The notes beneath the pieces are model-generated. The model ran no database searches. It worked only from the letters and a program-made list of their open reading frames with translations, and was not told the origin of the DNA. Of a stretch of DNA of 5,595 nt, positions 1-5,595 are shown piece by piece. The stretch is from contig JAFOGE010000057.1 in assembly GCA_017386965.1 (NCBI GenBank), forward strand, positions 1 through 5,595. The letters run 5' to 3'. The DNA comes from Clostridia bacterium (lineage in GTDB: Bacteria; Bacillota; Clostridia; Oscillospirales; CAG-272). Every line of letters starts with the position of its first letter. The first letter of the stretch is position 1. The position numbers and the translations under genes are program-made.

Positions 1-1138
1 TACCGAAAAATTCGACGGTGCGGCGCTCTCCTCTCTTGCGGTCAGTGAAGAGGAGATTGACGAGGCGATGGCCGTTGTGGAGCCGCGCTTTCTGGAGATT
101 CTGCAACGGGCTGCCGAAAACATTCGCGCCTTCCATGAGCGGCAGGTTCGAAACAGCTTCATCCTCAATCAGCAAAACGGGGTTGTGATCGGGCAGAAGA
201 TCATTCCCGTGGACCGCGCGGGCCTCTATGTTCCGGGCGGTACGGCGGCCTATCCCTCCACGGTGCTGATGGATGCCATCCCGGCCAAGATTGCAGGATG
301 TCCCGAGGTCGTTATGGTAACGCCCCCCTCGAGGGAGGGAAAGGTCAACCCCGTGATCCTTGCCGCGGCCAGAATCGCAGGGATCGATCGGATCTTCAAG
401 ATCGGTGGCGCGCAGGCGATCGCAGCTCTGGCCTACGGAACGGAGAGCGTTCCGAAGGTGGATAAGATCGTAGGCCCGGGAAATGCCTTTGTTGCAGAGG
501 CGAAGAAGCAGGTCTTTGGCGTTGTTTCCATCGATATGATCGCAGGGCCGAGCGAGATTTTGATCCTTGCCGACGGCAAGACGAATCCGCGCCACGCGGC
601 GGCAGACCTGCTTTCGCAGGCGGAGCATGATCGCATGGCAAGCGCGGTTCTGGTGACGGACAGCGAGGAGCTTGCCAAGGCGGTGCAGGCGGAGCTGGAA
701 AACCAGATCCCGCTTTTGGAGCGTGCCGAGATCGCACGCGCGTCCATTGACACGAACGGGAAGATCATCGTCTGCCCCACGCTTGCCCTTGCCATTGATA
801 TTGCAAACGAGATCGCGCCCGAGCATCTGGAGCTTTGCGTAGATAATCCTTTTGATTATCTGGATGCCATCCGTCACGCCGGCTCGATCTTTATGGGGCG
901 CAACTGCCCTGAGGCGCTGGGAGATTATTTTGCAGGTCCCAACCACACCCTGCCTACCAGCGGAACGGCTCGCTTCTCGAGCCCCTTGTCGGTGGATGAT
1001 TTCGTCAAGAAAACGCAGTACACCTATTACACGAAGGAGGCACTTTCCCGCGTGGCCGAGGACGTTGCCTACTTTGCACGGAAGGAAGGACTGACCGCGC
1101 ACGCAAAGAGTGCCGTGGTCCGATTGGAGCAGGAATAA
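1..1138 (+). CDS. hisD: Histidinol dehydrogenase, 5' partial
   Basis: Zinc- and NAD-dependent cytosolic enzyme that oxidises L-histidinol through histidinaldehyde to L-histidine, the last two steps of the pathway. The reading frame is open from base 2, so the gene enters from outside the window; the ATG at 68 is an internal Met, not the start. 378 residues are visible. Family motifs appear in order: PVDRAGLYVPGG, IGGAQAIAALAYGTE, KIVGPGNAFVAEAKK, IDMIAGPSEI, SQAEHD, EIAPEHLEL, GDYFAGPNHTLPTSGTAR and LTAHAKSAV. The zinc ligands known from E. coli HisD (Gln259, His262, Asp360, His419) match codons at 617, 626, 923 and 1100. The catalytic Glu-His pair (326/327) matches 821-826. Spacing between these residues is the same as in the E. 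coli protein to within one residue, so about 50 N-terminal residues are missing. The C-terminus is complete, ending at TAA 1136-1138. It is followed after 31 bases by hisC. Nothing in the visible part looks defective. Confidence 0.98.
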   Translation, partial: TEKFDGAALSSLAVSEEEIDEAMAVVEPRFLEILQRAAENIRAFHERQVRNSFILNQQNGVVIGQKIIPVDRAGLYVPGGTAAYPSTVLMDAIPAKIAGCPEVVMVTPPSREGKVNPVILAAARIAGIDRIFKIGGAQAIAALAYGTESVPKVDKIVGPGNAFVAEAKKQVFGVVSIDMIAGPSEILILADGKTNPRHAAADLLSQAEHDRMASAVLVTDSEELAKAVQAELENQIPLLERAEIARASIDTNGKIIVCPTLALAIDIANEIAPEHLELCVDNPFDYLDAIRHAGSIFMGRNCPEALGDYFAGPNHTLPTSGTARFSSPLSVDDFVKKTQYTYYTKEALSRVAEDVAYFARKEGLTAHAKSAVVRLEQE

Positions 1139-1157
1139 CGCATTCGCAACGTTCGAG

Positions 1158-1164
1158 AAAGGTG
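1158..1164 (+). promoter_or_regulatory. Ribosome binding site of hisC
   Basis: AAAGGTG lies 5 bases before the ATG at 1170. It decides the hisC start: the frame is also open upstream to a GTG at 1110, but that would overlap the conserved C-terminus of hisD, has no such site, and would add 20 residues unlike any HisC N-terminus. Confidence 0.75.
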
Positions 1165-1169
1165 ATGTC

Positions 1170-2234
1170 ATGAGCCGCTATTTCAGTGAAAAATATTCTG
1201 CGCTGACTCCCTACGTACCCGGGGAGCAGCCTAAGGAAATGCAATATATCAAGCTCAATACCAACGAGTCCCCCTTTCCGCCCTCTCCACGTGCCTGCGA
1301 GATGGCTGCAAGGGCGGCGCAGAGTCTGCAGCTGTATTCCGATCCTACCTGCGCACGCCTGTCAGAGGCGGTTGCAAGAGCGCTTCGGGTAGAGCCAAGC
1401 GAGGTGCTGCTTACAAACGGCTCGGATGAGATTCTCAACTTTGCCTTTATGGCCTTTTGCGATGAGAAGCATCCTGCCGTCTTTGCGGATATTACCTACG
1501 GCTTTTACGAGGTCTTTGCGGAGCTACACCGGATCCCATATCGAAGGATCCCCTTGCAGGAGGATTTCCGGATTCAGATCGAGGATTATTTTGGGCTCCA
1601 CAGTACGATCTTCCTCGCCAACCCCAATGCGCCGACGGGAATCGCTCTTTCTCCTTCCGAGATCGAGCAGATCCTCGTCCGCAATCCCGACAGCATCGTC
1701 GTTGTAGATGAGGCCTACGTGGATTTTGGAGCGGAGAGCTGCGTTCCGCTGATTCATAAATACGACAATCTTCTGGTCACACAGACCTTCTCCAAGTCCC
1801 GTTCCCTGGCGGGGGGACGGCTTGGATTCGGTGTTGCGTCCCGCGCATTGATCGCGGATTTGAACACCATTAAGTATTCCACCAATCCCTACAATGTCAA
1901 TTCCATGACGCTCGCGGCAGGACTTGGCACAATGGAGGATGCAGAGTACACCGCACGCAACTGCCGTGCGATCATCGAGAATCGGGAATACGCGGCCTCG
2001 GCCCTGCGTCGGCTTGGATTTGAAGCAACCGATTCCAAGGCAAACTTTCTGTTTGCCAAGCATCCGCTTCTGGATGGCGGGGCTCTTTACCGAGCCCTGA
2101 AGGAGGAGGGAATCCTTGTGCGGCACTTCGATCAGGATCGCATCCGTCAATACAACCGAATTACCGTTGGAACGAAGGAGCAGATGGACGTTCTGCTTTC
2201 CGTCCTGCAACGCATCTTGGAGGAAAAAGCATGA
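1170..2234 (+). CDS. hisC: Histidinol-phosphate aminotransferase
   Basis: PLP-dependent, fold-type I aminotransferase that converts imidazole-acetol phosphate plus glutamate to L-histidinol phosphate plus 2-oxoglutarate in the cytosol. The protein is 354 residues, normal for the family. Visible motifs are LNTNESPFPPSP (29-40) near the N-terminus, LTNGSDEIL (81-89) of the PLP phosphate-binding region, NPNAPTG (151-157), VVVDEAYVDF (177-186) with Asp180 for the pyridine nitrogen and Tyr183, and TFSKSRSLAGGRLGF (206-220) with Lys209 as the expected Schiff-base lysine. RITVGT (330-335) carries Arg330, the expected substrate-carboxylate arginine. The start at 1170 fits both the ribosome site and the usual N-terminus. 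The stop TGA overlaps the hisB start in an ATGA (2231-2234), suggesting coupled translation. HisC proteins sometimes also act on aromatic amino acids, but the position in a his operon makes histidine synthesis its main job. All key residues are present. Confidence 0.97.
   Translation: MSRYFSEKYSALTPYVPGEQPKEMQYIKLNTNESPFPPSPRACEMAARAAQSLQLYSDPTCARLSEAVARALRVEPSEVLLTNGSDEILNFAFMAFCDEKHPAVFADITYGFYEVFAELHRIPYRRIPLQEDFRIQIEDYFGLHSTIFLANPNAPTGIALSPSEIEQILVRNPDSIVVVDEAYVDFGAESCVPLIHKYDNLLVTQTFSKSRSLAGGRLGFGVASRALIADLNTIKYSTNPYNVNSMTLAAGLGTMEDAEYTARNCRAIIENREYAASALRRLGFEATDSKANFLFAKHPLLDGGALYRALKEEGILVRHFDQDRIRQYNRITVGTKEQMDVLLSVLQRILEEKA
2219..2223 (+). promoter_or_regulatory. Ribosome binding site of hisB
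   Basis: GGAGG lies 7 bases before the hisB ATG at 2231, inside the last codons of hisC. With the ATGA overlap it supports the 2231 start and direct re-initiation by ribosomes finishing hisC. Confidence 0.8.
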
Positions 2235-2818
2235 GAGAAGCAAGCATTCTCCGCGAGACCGCGGAAACCAAAATCAATCTGACCCTGCAGTTGGACGGCG
2301 AGGGTGAGAGTCACGTATCCAGCGGATGCGGATTTCTCGATCATATGCTGACCTTATTTGCATCCCACGGACGCTTCAACCTGACGTTGACCTGCGTGGG
2401 CGACATACAGGTGGACGATCATCACACAGTAGAGGATATCGGCATCGCTCTGGGGCAGGCCTTCTCGATCGCCCTGGGCGAGAAGAGGGGCATCTGCCGT
2501 TACGGAAGCATGATCCTACCCATGGACGAGGCGCTCATTCTGTCCGCGGTAGATCTTTCGGGCAGAGGCATCCTTTGCGATGCTCTCGAGATCCCGACCG
2601 AGAAGGTGGGTAGCTTTGACACCGAGCTGGTCAAGGAATTTTGGCTCGCCTTTGTTCGGAATGCCGAGTGCGCTTTGCACATCCGTCAGCTGGCGGGAGA
2701 GAATTCGCATCACATCATCGAGGGTGCGTTCAAGTCGGTGGCGCGTTCTCTCCGTCAGGCAGTCGCAATGGATGCGGCGTTTGCGGATGAGATCCCCTCT
2801 ACCAAGGGAGTTTTGTAA
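2231..2818 (+). CDS. hisB: Imidazoleglycerol-phosphate dehydratase, monofunctional
   Basis: Manganese-dependent dehydratase that converts imidazole-glycerol phosphate to imidazole-acetol phosphate, the HisC substrate. The protein is 195 residues, the length of the stand-alone dehydratase. The N-terminal histidinol-phosphate phosphatase domain found in the bifunctional enzyme of enterobacteria is absent, so the phosphatase must be encoded elsewhere (in Bacillota usually a PHP-family HisJ/HisK-type enzyme). The two metal-binding repeats of the family are visible: GFLDHML (34-40) with DDHHTVEDIGI (62-72), and LPMDEAL (96-102) with ENSHHIIEGAFKS (157-169). The His-His-x-x-Glu metal ligands in both DHHTVED and SHHIIE are intact. 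The C-terminus PSTKGVL is typical. The family forms 24-subunit assemblies. The gene overlaps hisC by 4 bases and hisH by 1 base (TAATG at 2816-2820). Confidence 0.97.
   Translation: MREASILRETAETKINLTLQLDGEGESHVSSGCGFLDHMLTLFASHGRFNLTLTCVGDIQVDDHHTVEDIGIALGQAFSIALGEKRGICRYGSMILPMDEALILSAVDLSGRGILCDALEIPTEKVGSFDTELVKEFWLAFVRNAECALHIRQLAGENSHHIIEGAFKSVARSLRQAVAMDAAFADEIPSTKGVL
2804..2810 (+). promoter_or_regulatory. Ribosome binding site of hisH
   Basis: AAGGGAG lies 7 bases before the hisH ATG at 2818, within the codons for the conserved HisB C-terminus (TKGVL). It supports the start that shares one base with the hisB stop. Confidence 0.75.
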
Positions 2819-3426
2819 TGGTTGCGATCATTGATTACGGCGTTGGCAATCTGTTTTCGCTGCAAAGCTCTCTTGCCGCCGTTGGGGCGGAGGCCGTGGT
2901 AACATCGGATCCGCGTGTGATTCGAGAAGCGGATCGTATTCTGCTCCCCGGTGTGGGAGCCTTTGGCGATGCCATCACAAAGCTGCGCAAAAGCGGTCTT
3001 GCGGAGGTTGTTACCGAGCAAGCGCGGGCAGGGAAGCCGCTCCTTGGTATCTGCCTTGGAATGCAGCTTCTCTTTGAAAAAAGCTATGAATATGGTGAGC
3101 ACGAGGGACTGGGTCTGATTCACGGCGAGGTCCGTCCGATTGCGGACGTGATCCCGGGGGATCTCAAAATCCCGCATATAGGATGGAACGCTCTGCATTT
3201 GCGTGGGGCATCTCCGTTGTTCCGCTATCTTAAGGAAGGCGACTGTGTCTATTTCGTGCATTCCTTTTACGGAGCAAATTGCGATGACAGTGTGATCGCC
3301 ACAGCAGAATACGGCGCGGAGCTTACCGCCGCCGTTGCCTGCAAAAACGTCTACGGTTGTCAGTTTCACCCCGAAAAGAGCGGAGCGGTGGGGCTGAATA
3401 TTCTGCGCGCTTTTTGTGCGCTTTAA
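2818..3426 (+). CDS. hisH: Imidazole glycerol phosphate synthase, glutaminase subunit
   Basis: Class I glutamine amidotransferase (triad type) that hydrolyses glutamine and passes ammonia to the HisF barrel. There the HisH-HisF complex turns PRFAR into imidazole-glycerol phosphate and AICAR. The protein is 202 residues, normal for the family. Motifs visible are IIDYGVGNLFS (4-14), LLPGVGAFGDA (42-52) of the oxyanion-strand region, GICLGMQLLFE (77-87) with nucleophile Cys79, KIPHIGWN (117-124), YFVHSFY (145-151) and QFHPEKSG (182-189) with His184 and Glu186 completing the triad. HisF, its partner, is encoded two genes downstream, so both subunits come from the same transcript. The start overlaps the hisB stop by one base, and translation is probably coupled. 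The gene ends 12 bases before the small gene that follows. All catalytic residues are present. Confidence 0.97.
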   Translation: MVAIIDYGVGNLFSLQSSLAAVGAEAVVTSDPRVIREADRILLPGVGAFGDAITKLRKSGLAEVVTEQARAGKPLLGICLGMQLLFEKSYEYGEHEGLGLIHGEVRPIADVIPGDLKIPHIGWNALHLRGASPLFRYLKEGDCVYFVHSFYGANCDDSVIATAEYGAELTAAVACKNVYGCQFHPEKSGAVGLNILRAFCAL

Positions 3427-3431
3427 GGAGG
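3425..3431 (+). promoter_or_regulatory. Consensus ribosome binding site of the small gene
   Basis: AAGGAGG with a 7-base spacer to the ATG at 3439 is the closest match to the anti-Shine-Dalgarno consensus in the window. It is the main sequence evidence, besides family resemblance, that the 67-codon frame is really translated. Confidence 0.85.
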
Positions 3432-3438
3432 AATCATC

Positions 3439-3642
3439 ATGAAACCGATCAAGAGTGACCGCTTCGTTTGCACCGAGGTCAGCGGAAGCGCATTTGACGC
3501 TTGCCAATGCCGCGTGCTCGTGGATCGACAAACGGGGGTCAATTATCTTTGGACCACGAGTGGATATGCGGGAGGTCTTACTGTCCTGGTGGATGCCGAC
3601 GGCAGACCGATCGTTACCTCTGTCCCGCGCGAGGAGAAGTGA
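3439..3642 (+). CDS. Small DUF6440-like protein of unknown function
   Basis: A 67-residue protein placed between hisH and hisA. It fits the gap with 12 bases before it and 8 after it, and has a consensus ribosome site. From memory, the stretch DRQTGVNYLW (29-38), then GYAGGLTVLVDADGRPIV (42-59), matches the small-protein family DUF6440, whose members share a D-x-TGV-x-YL and G-x-AGGLT-x-L-x-D-x-DG-(K/R)-P pattern. This should be confirmed by a profile search. I see no signal peptide or membrane segment; alternating hydrophobic residues suggest a small beta-rich cytosolic domain. Cysteines at 11, 22 and 24 (the last two as CQC) are notable in so short a protein, but no metal site can be claimed. 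No function is known to me. Its place in the transcript suggests co-expression with histidine synthesis but does not prove a role in it. Confidence that it is a real gene is higher than confidence in the family name. Confidence 0.83.
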   Translation: MKPIKSDRFVCTEVSGSAFDACQCRVLVDRQTGVNYLWTTSGYAGGLTVLVDADGRPIVTSVPREEK

Positions 3643-3647
3643 GGAAG
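3641..3647 (+). promoter_or_regulatory. Ribosome binding site of hisA
   Basis: GAGGAAG just after and overlapping the small gene's stop codon lies 3 bases (6 from its GAGG core) before the ATG at 3651. It settles the hisA start: the frame stays open upstream to 3501, but those 50 codons overlap the small gene and do not resemble HisA, whereas ATG 3651 gives the standard beta-strand 1 with PAIDL. Confidence 0.75.
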
Positions 3648-3650
3648 ACG

Positions 3651-4364
3651 ATGCTGCTTTTTCCTGCGATTGATCTGTACGAGGGCAAGGCGGTCCGCCT
3701 TCTCAAGGGGGACTACGCGAATATGACGGTTTACAGTGACCGCCCCCTTGAAATTGCCCGCGACTTTGAAGCGGCGGGCGCAAAATACATCCATATGGTG
3801 GATCTGGAGGGCGCGCGTGACGGAAGCACGCCCAACCTCTTGACGGTTGCCGAGGTTGCAGAGAAGACCGATCTTTTTGTTGAGATCGGAGGAGGCATCC
3901 GCAATATGGAAACCGTAGAACGCTATTTTTCGGTTGGTGTGGACCGCGTGATCCTTGGAACGGCCGCCGTTACGGATGAGCGCTTTTTGAAGGAGGCGCT
4001 GGATCGCTACGGCGAGCGCATTGCCGTCGGCGTGGATATTAAGGACGGCGCCGTGGCAATTCGGGGCTGGACCGAAAGCTCAGGAGTGGACGCCTTCGCG
4101 TTCTGCGAGAAAATGCAAAAGATGGGTGTGCGCACCCTGATCTGTACCGATATTTCCAAGGACGGAGCGATGATGGGGACCAATCGGGAGCTGTACCGTA
4201 TGCTTTCGGAGCGCTTCTCTTTGCAGATCGTGGCCTCCGGCGGCGTTTCAGACATAGATGACGTCACAGCACTCTCTGACCTGGGACTCTACGGCGCGAT
4301 CATTGGAAAGGCCTACTACACGGGCGCGATCGATCTGCGTCAAGCAATCGAGGTGGCCAAATGA
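3651..4364 (+). CDS. hisA: ProFAR isomerase (phosphoribosylformimino-AICAR-phosphate isomerase)
   Basis: Cytosolic (beta/alpha)8-barrel enzyme that carries out the Amadori rearrangement of ProFAR to PRFAR, the substrate of the HisH-HisF complex. The protein is 237 residues, close to the usual 240-245. Motifs visible are LLFPAIDLYEGKAVRL (2-17) with general acid/base Asp8, VEIGGGIR (77-84) for one substrate phosphate, AVGVDIKDG (125-133) with the second catalytic Asp129, TDISKDG (166-172) and VASGGVSD (194-201) for the second phosphate. The two catalytic aspartates sit at the ends of strands 1 and 5, as expected for the duplicated half-barrel ancestry shared with HisF. The TGA stop overlaps the hisF start (ATGA at 4361-4364), suggesting coupling. 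The bifunctional HisA/TrpF enzyme PriA of actinobacteria is an alternative in principle, but the clostridial context and full his operon favour plain HisA. Confidence 0.97.
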   Translation: MLLFPAIDLYEGKAVRLLKGDYANMTVYSDRPLEIARDFEAAGAKYIHMVDLEGARDGSTPNLLTVAEVAEKTDLFVEIGGGIRNMETVERYFSVGVDRVILGTAAVTDERFLKEALDRYGERIAVGVDIKDGAVAIRGWTESSGVDAFAFCEKMQKMGVRTLICTDISKDGAMMGTNRELYRMLSERFSLQIVASGGVSDIDDVTALSDLGLYGAIIGKAYYTGAIDLRQAIEVAK

Positions 4365-5119
4365 TTACCAAGCGTATTATTCCTTGTCTGGACGTCAAAA
4401 ACGGCAGAGTGGTCAAGGGGGTCAACTTTTTGGGCTTGCATGACGTGTCCTCTCCCGTGGAGCTTGCGCGCTACTACAGTGAGCAGGGCGCGGATGAGCT
4501 GGTTTTTTATGATATTACGGCCTCTGCCGAGGGACGCGCACTCTTTACCGACATTCTCACCGAGGTGGCACGAACCATCTTCATTCCGCTCACCGTAGGC
4601 GGAGGAATCAATACGGTGGAGGACTTTGATCGCGTTCTCAAATGCGGCGCGGATAAGGTGAGCGTCAATTCGGGGGCGATCCGCAATCCTGCCCTGATCA
4701 CCGAGGCCGCTAAGCGATACGGCGACCAATGCGTGGTGCTTTCCGTGGACGTCAAGCGCGTTGGCGGCGAGTTCCGCGTATTTGCCAAGGGCGGACGCGA
4801 GGATACGGGCATGGAGGCGATTTCATGGATCCGTAGATGCGTGAATGCGGGTGCGGGCGAGGTCGTGGTTAACTCCATTGATACCGACGGTGTCAAGAAA
4901 GGCTTTGACCTTCCCATGCTGCAAGCCGTTTGCGATGCGGTCAGTGTTCCCGTTATTGCATCGGGAGGCGCGGGCCGTATTGCGGATTTTACAACGCTTT
5001 TCAAGATGCTTCCCAAGGTGGATGCGGGACTTGCTGCATCGATCTTCCACTTCCACGAGGTGGATCTGCACGATTTGAAACGAGAGCTGGCGGAGCAGGG
5101 GATTCCCGTGCGTCGATAA
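4361..5119 (+). CDS. hisF: Imidazole glycerol phosphate synthase, cyclase subunit
   Basis: (beta/alpha)8-barrel partner of HisH. It uses ammonia channelled from HisH to convert PRFAR into imidazole-glycerol phosphate, which goes to HisB, and AICAR, which returns to purine synthesis. The 252 residues are full length. Motifs visible are RIIPCLDVKNGRVVKG (5-20) with catalytic Asp11, VFYDITAS (48-55), LTVGGGIN (77-84), ADKVSVNSGAI (97-107), VVLSVDVKR (125-133) with catalytic Asp130, NSIDTDGVKKGFD (171-183) and VIASGGAGR (198-206). Phosphate-binding glycine-rich loops recur in the two halves of the barrel, the known internal duplication of this family. The start shares ATGA with the hisA stop; a modest GAGGTGG at 4350-4356 precedes it by 4 bases. 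A 15-base gap separates it from hisIE. No key residue is missing. Confidence 0.98.
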   Translation: MITKRIIPCLDVKNGRVVKGVNFLGLHDVSSPVELARYYSEQGADELVFYDITASAEGRALFTDILTEVARTIFIPLTVGGGINTVEDFDRVLKCGADKVSVNSGAIRNPALITEAAKRYGDQCVVLSVDVKRVGGEFRVFAKGGREDTGMEAISWIRRCVNAGAGEVVVNSIDTDGVKKGFDLPMLQAVCDAVSVPVIASGGAGRIADFTTLFKMLPKVDAGLAASIFHFHEVDLHDLKRELAEQGIPVRR

Positions 5120-5120
5120 G

Positions 5121-5127
5121 AAAGGAG
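5121..5127 (+). promoter_or_regulatory. Ribosome binding site of hisIE
   Basis: AAAGGAG with a 7-base spacer before the ATG at 5135, in the short hisF-hisIE gap. It supports the chosen start and suggests that hisIE can be initiated without coupling to hisF. Confidence 0.8.
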
Positions 5128-5134
5128 AACAAGC

Positions 5135-5595
5135 ATGTTGAACATTGATGAACTGAAATTTGACGAAAAGGGCCTGATCCCCGCAATCGTGGTGGATGCG
5201 ATCACCAAGAAGGTACTGACGTTGGCCTATATGAGCCGTGAAAGCCTGGAGATCTCTATGAAGAAGGGACTGACCTGCTTCTGGAGCCGTTCGCGGCAGG
5301 AGCTTTGGCTCAAGGGGGAGAGCAGCGGGAATTACCAGCACATTGTTTCGATCACGGCCGATTGCGATAAGGATGCCCTTGTGGTGACGGTCGAAAAGGA
5401 TGGACCGGCCTGCCACACCGGGACCGATTCCGGCTTCACACATCCCGTATGGGAAAGCGAGGAGTTGCATGACTTTTCCTTGGAGGGGCTGATGGCACTT
5501 CTGGAGGGCAGACGCGCCGAGAGGAAGGAGGGGTCCTACACGACCTATCTGTTTGAAAAGGGTCTGGATAAGATCCTCAAAAAGGTGGGTGAGGA
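5135..5595 (+). CDS. hisIE: Phosphoribosyl-AMP cyclohydrolase / phosphoribosyl-ATP pyrophosphatase, 3' partial
   Basis: Bifunctional enzyme for steps two and three: the C-terminal HisE domain hydrolyses phosphoribosyl-ATP to phosphoribosyl-AMP, and the N-terminal HisI domain opens its purine ring to give ProFAR for HisA. 153 codons are visible with no stop before the window ends. The HisI domain (about 10-108) shows LAYMSRESL (30-38), FWSRSRQELWLKG (49-61), ESSGNYQ (62-68), the metal-binding ADCDKDA (75-81) and PACHTG (91-96). The linker leads into the HisE domain (from about 113) with SYTTYLFEKGLDKILKKVGE (134-153), the family's SYT-x-x-LF-x-x-G-x-x-KI-x-KKVGE signature. The zinc-ligand cysteines at 77 and 93 are present, but position 100, where the HTG-x-x-SCF motif normally has the third cysteine, is glycine (codon GGC, 5432-5434). 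The C-terminal part of HisE, roughly 50 residues, should lie beyond the window. Function is near certain from context; full activity of the HisI domain is less so. Confidence 0.95.
   Translation, partial: MLNIDELKFDEKGLIPAIVVDAITKKVLTLAYMSRESLEISMKKGLTCFWSRSRQELWLKGESSGNYQHIVSITADCDKDALVVTVEKDGPACHTGTDSGFTHPVWESEELHDFSLEGLMALLEGRRAERKEGSYTTYLFEKGLDKILKKVGE

Noticed and set aside
326..335. Perfect palindrome CCCTCGAGGG within hisD, possible hairpin or operator
   Set aside because: It is only 10 bases with no loop and no following T-run, and it encodes an ordinary variable turn (PPSRE) in HisD. It is likely chance in GC-rich coding sequence.
747..775. TTGACA inside hisD as the -35 box of an internal promoter
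   Set aside because: At 17 bases spacing the sequence is GTCTGC, with no resemblance to TATAAT, and the codons are normal HisD sequence.
1110..1169. Upstream GTG start extending hisC by 20 residues
   Set aside because: It would overlap the end of hisD by 29 bases, lacks a ribosome site, and the added residues are not HisC-like. ATG 1170 has a good site and begins the usual N-terminus.
1531..1552. Direct repeat of GGATCCC 15 bases apart in hisC
   Set aside because: It simply encodes the repeated dipeptide context RIPYRRIPL in a variable part of HisC. It is too short to mean a mobile or regulatory repeat.
2755..3531. A 258-codon open frame on the minus strand opposite hisH, and similar long minus-strand frames at 1524-2243, 4507-5208 and 4823-5470
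   Set aside because: They lie opposite clearly conserved his genes. Their translations show no recognisable domain and are rich in Arg, Ser and Pro or look random, as expected of antisense frames in a GC-rich gene. None has a convincing ribosome site or independent gap.
3455..3673. A second 72-codon frame overlapping the small gene between hisH and hisA
   Set aside because: It has no ribosome site of its own, runs into the conserved start of hisA, and resembles no family, whereas the frame at 3439-3642 has a consensus ribosome site and a recognisable motif.
3651..5119. Sequence similarity between hisA and hisF as a local tandem duplication
   Set aside because: The resemblance is the ancient, well-known shared ancestry of the two barrels. 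The DNA is widely diverged and each protein has its own diagnostic residues, so there is no recent duplication.

Overview
This window is one uninterrupted stretch of a bacterial histidine-biosynthesis operon, with every gene on the + strand. The order is hisD (5' end outside the window), hisC, hisB, hisH, a 67-codon small gene, hisA, hisF and hisIE (3' end outside the window). Coding density is almost total: no gap exceeds about 31 bases, so no stretch of 300 bases lacks a gene. I see no RNA gene, mobile element, CRISPR array, terminator or convincing internal promoter.

The likely source is a Gram-positive anaerobe of the Bacillota, class Clostridia, perhaps a gut-type Oscillospirales relative. 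The signs are strong AGGAGG-type Shine-Dalgarno sites, moderately GC-rich third codon positions, a clostridial-style hisD-C-B-H-A-F-IE order with a monofunctional hisB and a fused hisIE, and an HisC N-terminus of the LTPYVPGEQP type. The taxonomic guess is inference and less certain than the gene calls.

Layout: 1-1138 holds histidinol dehydrogenase, the last two steps. 1170-2234 holds histidinol-phosphate aminotransferase. 2231-2818 holds imidazoleglycerol-phosphate dehydratase. 2818-3426 holds the glutaminase subunit of IGP synthase. 3439-3642 holds a small DUF6440-like protein of unknown function. 3651-4364 holds the ProFAR isomerase, 4361-5119 the cyclase subunit of IGP synthase, and 5135-5595 the PRA-CH/PRA-PH bifunctional enzyme. 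Together these cover every step from phosphoribosyl-ATP to histidine except histidinol-phosphate phosphatase. The first enzyme (HisG, possibly with HisZ) is expected upstream of the window. hisC/hisB, hisB/hisH and hisA/hisF overlap by 1-4 bases, which suggests translational coupling. The small gene has its own consensus Shine-Dalgarno site.

Two points deserve a second look. The first is the uncharacterised small gene set between hisH and hisA. The second is a Cys-to-Gly change at the position of the third zinc-ligand cysteine in the HisI domain. Otherwise this is ordinary core metabolism, and I found no evidence of an undescribed multi-gene system.
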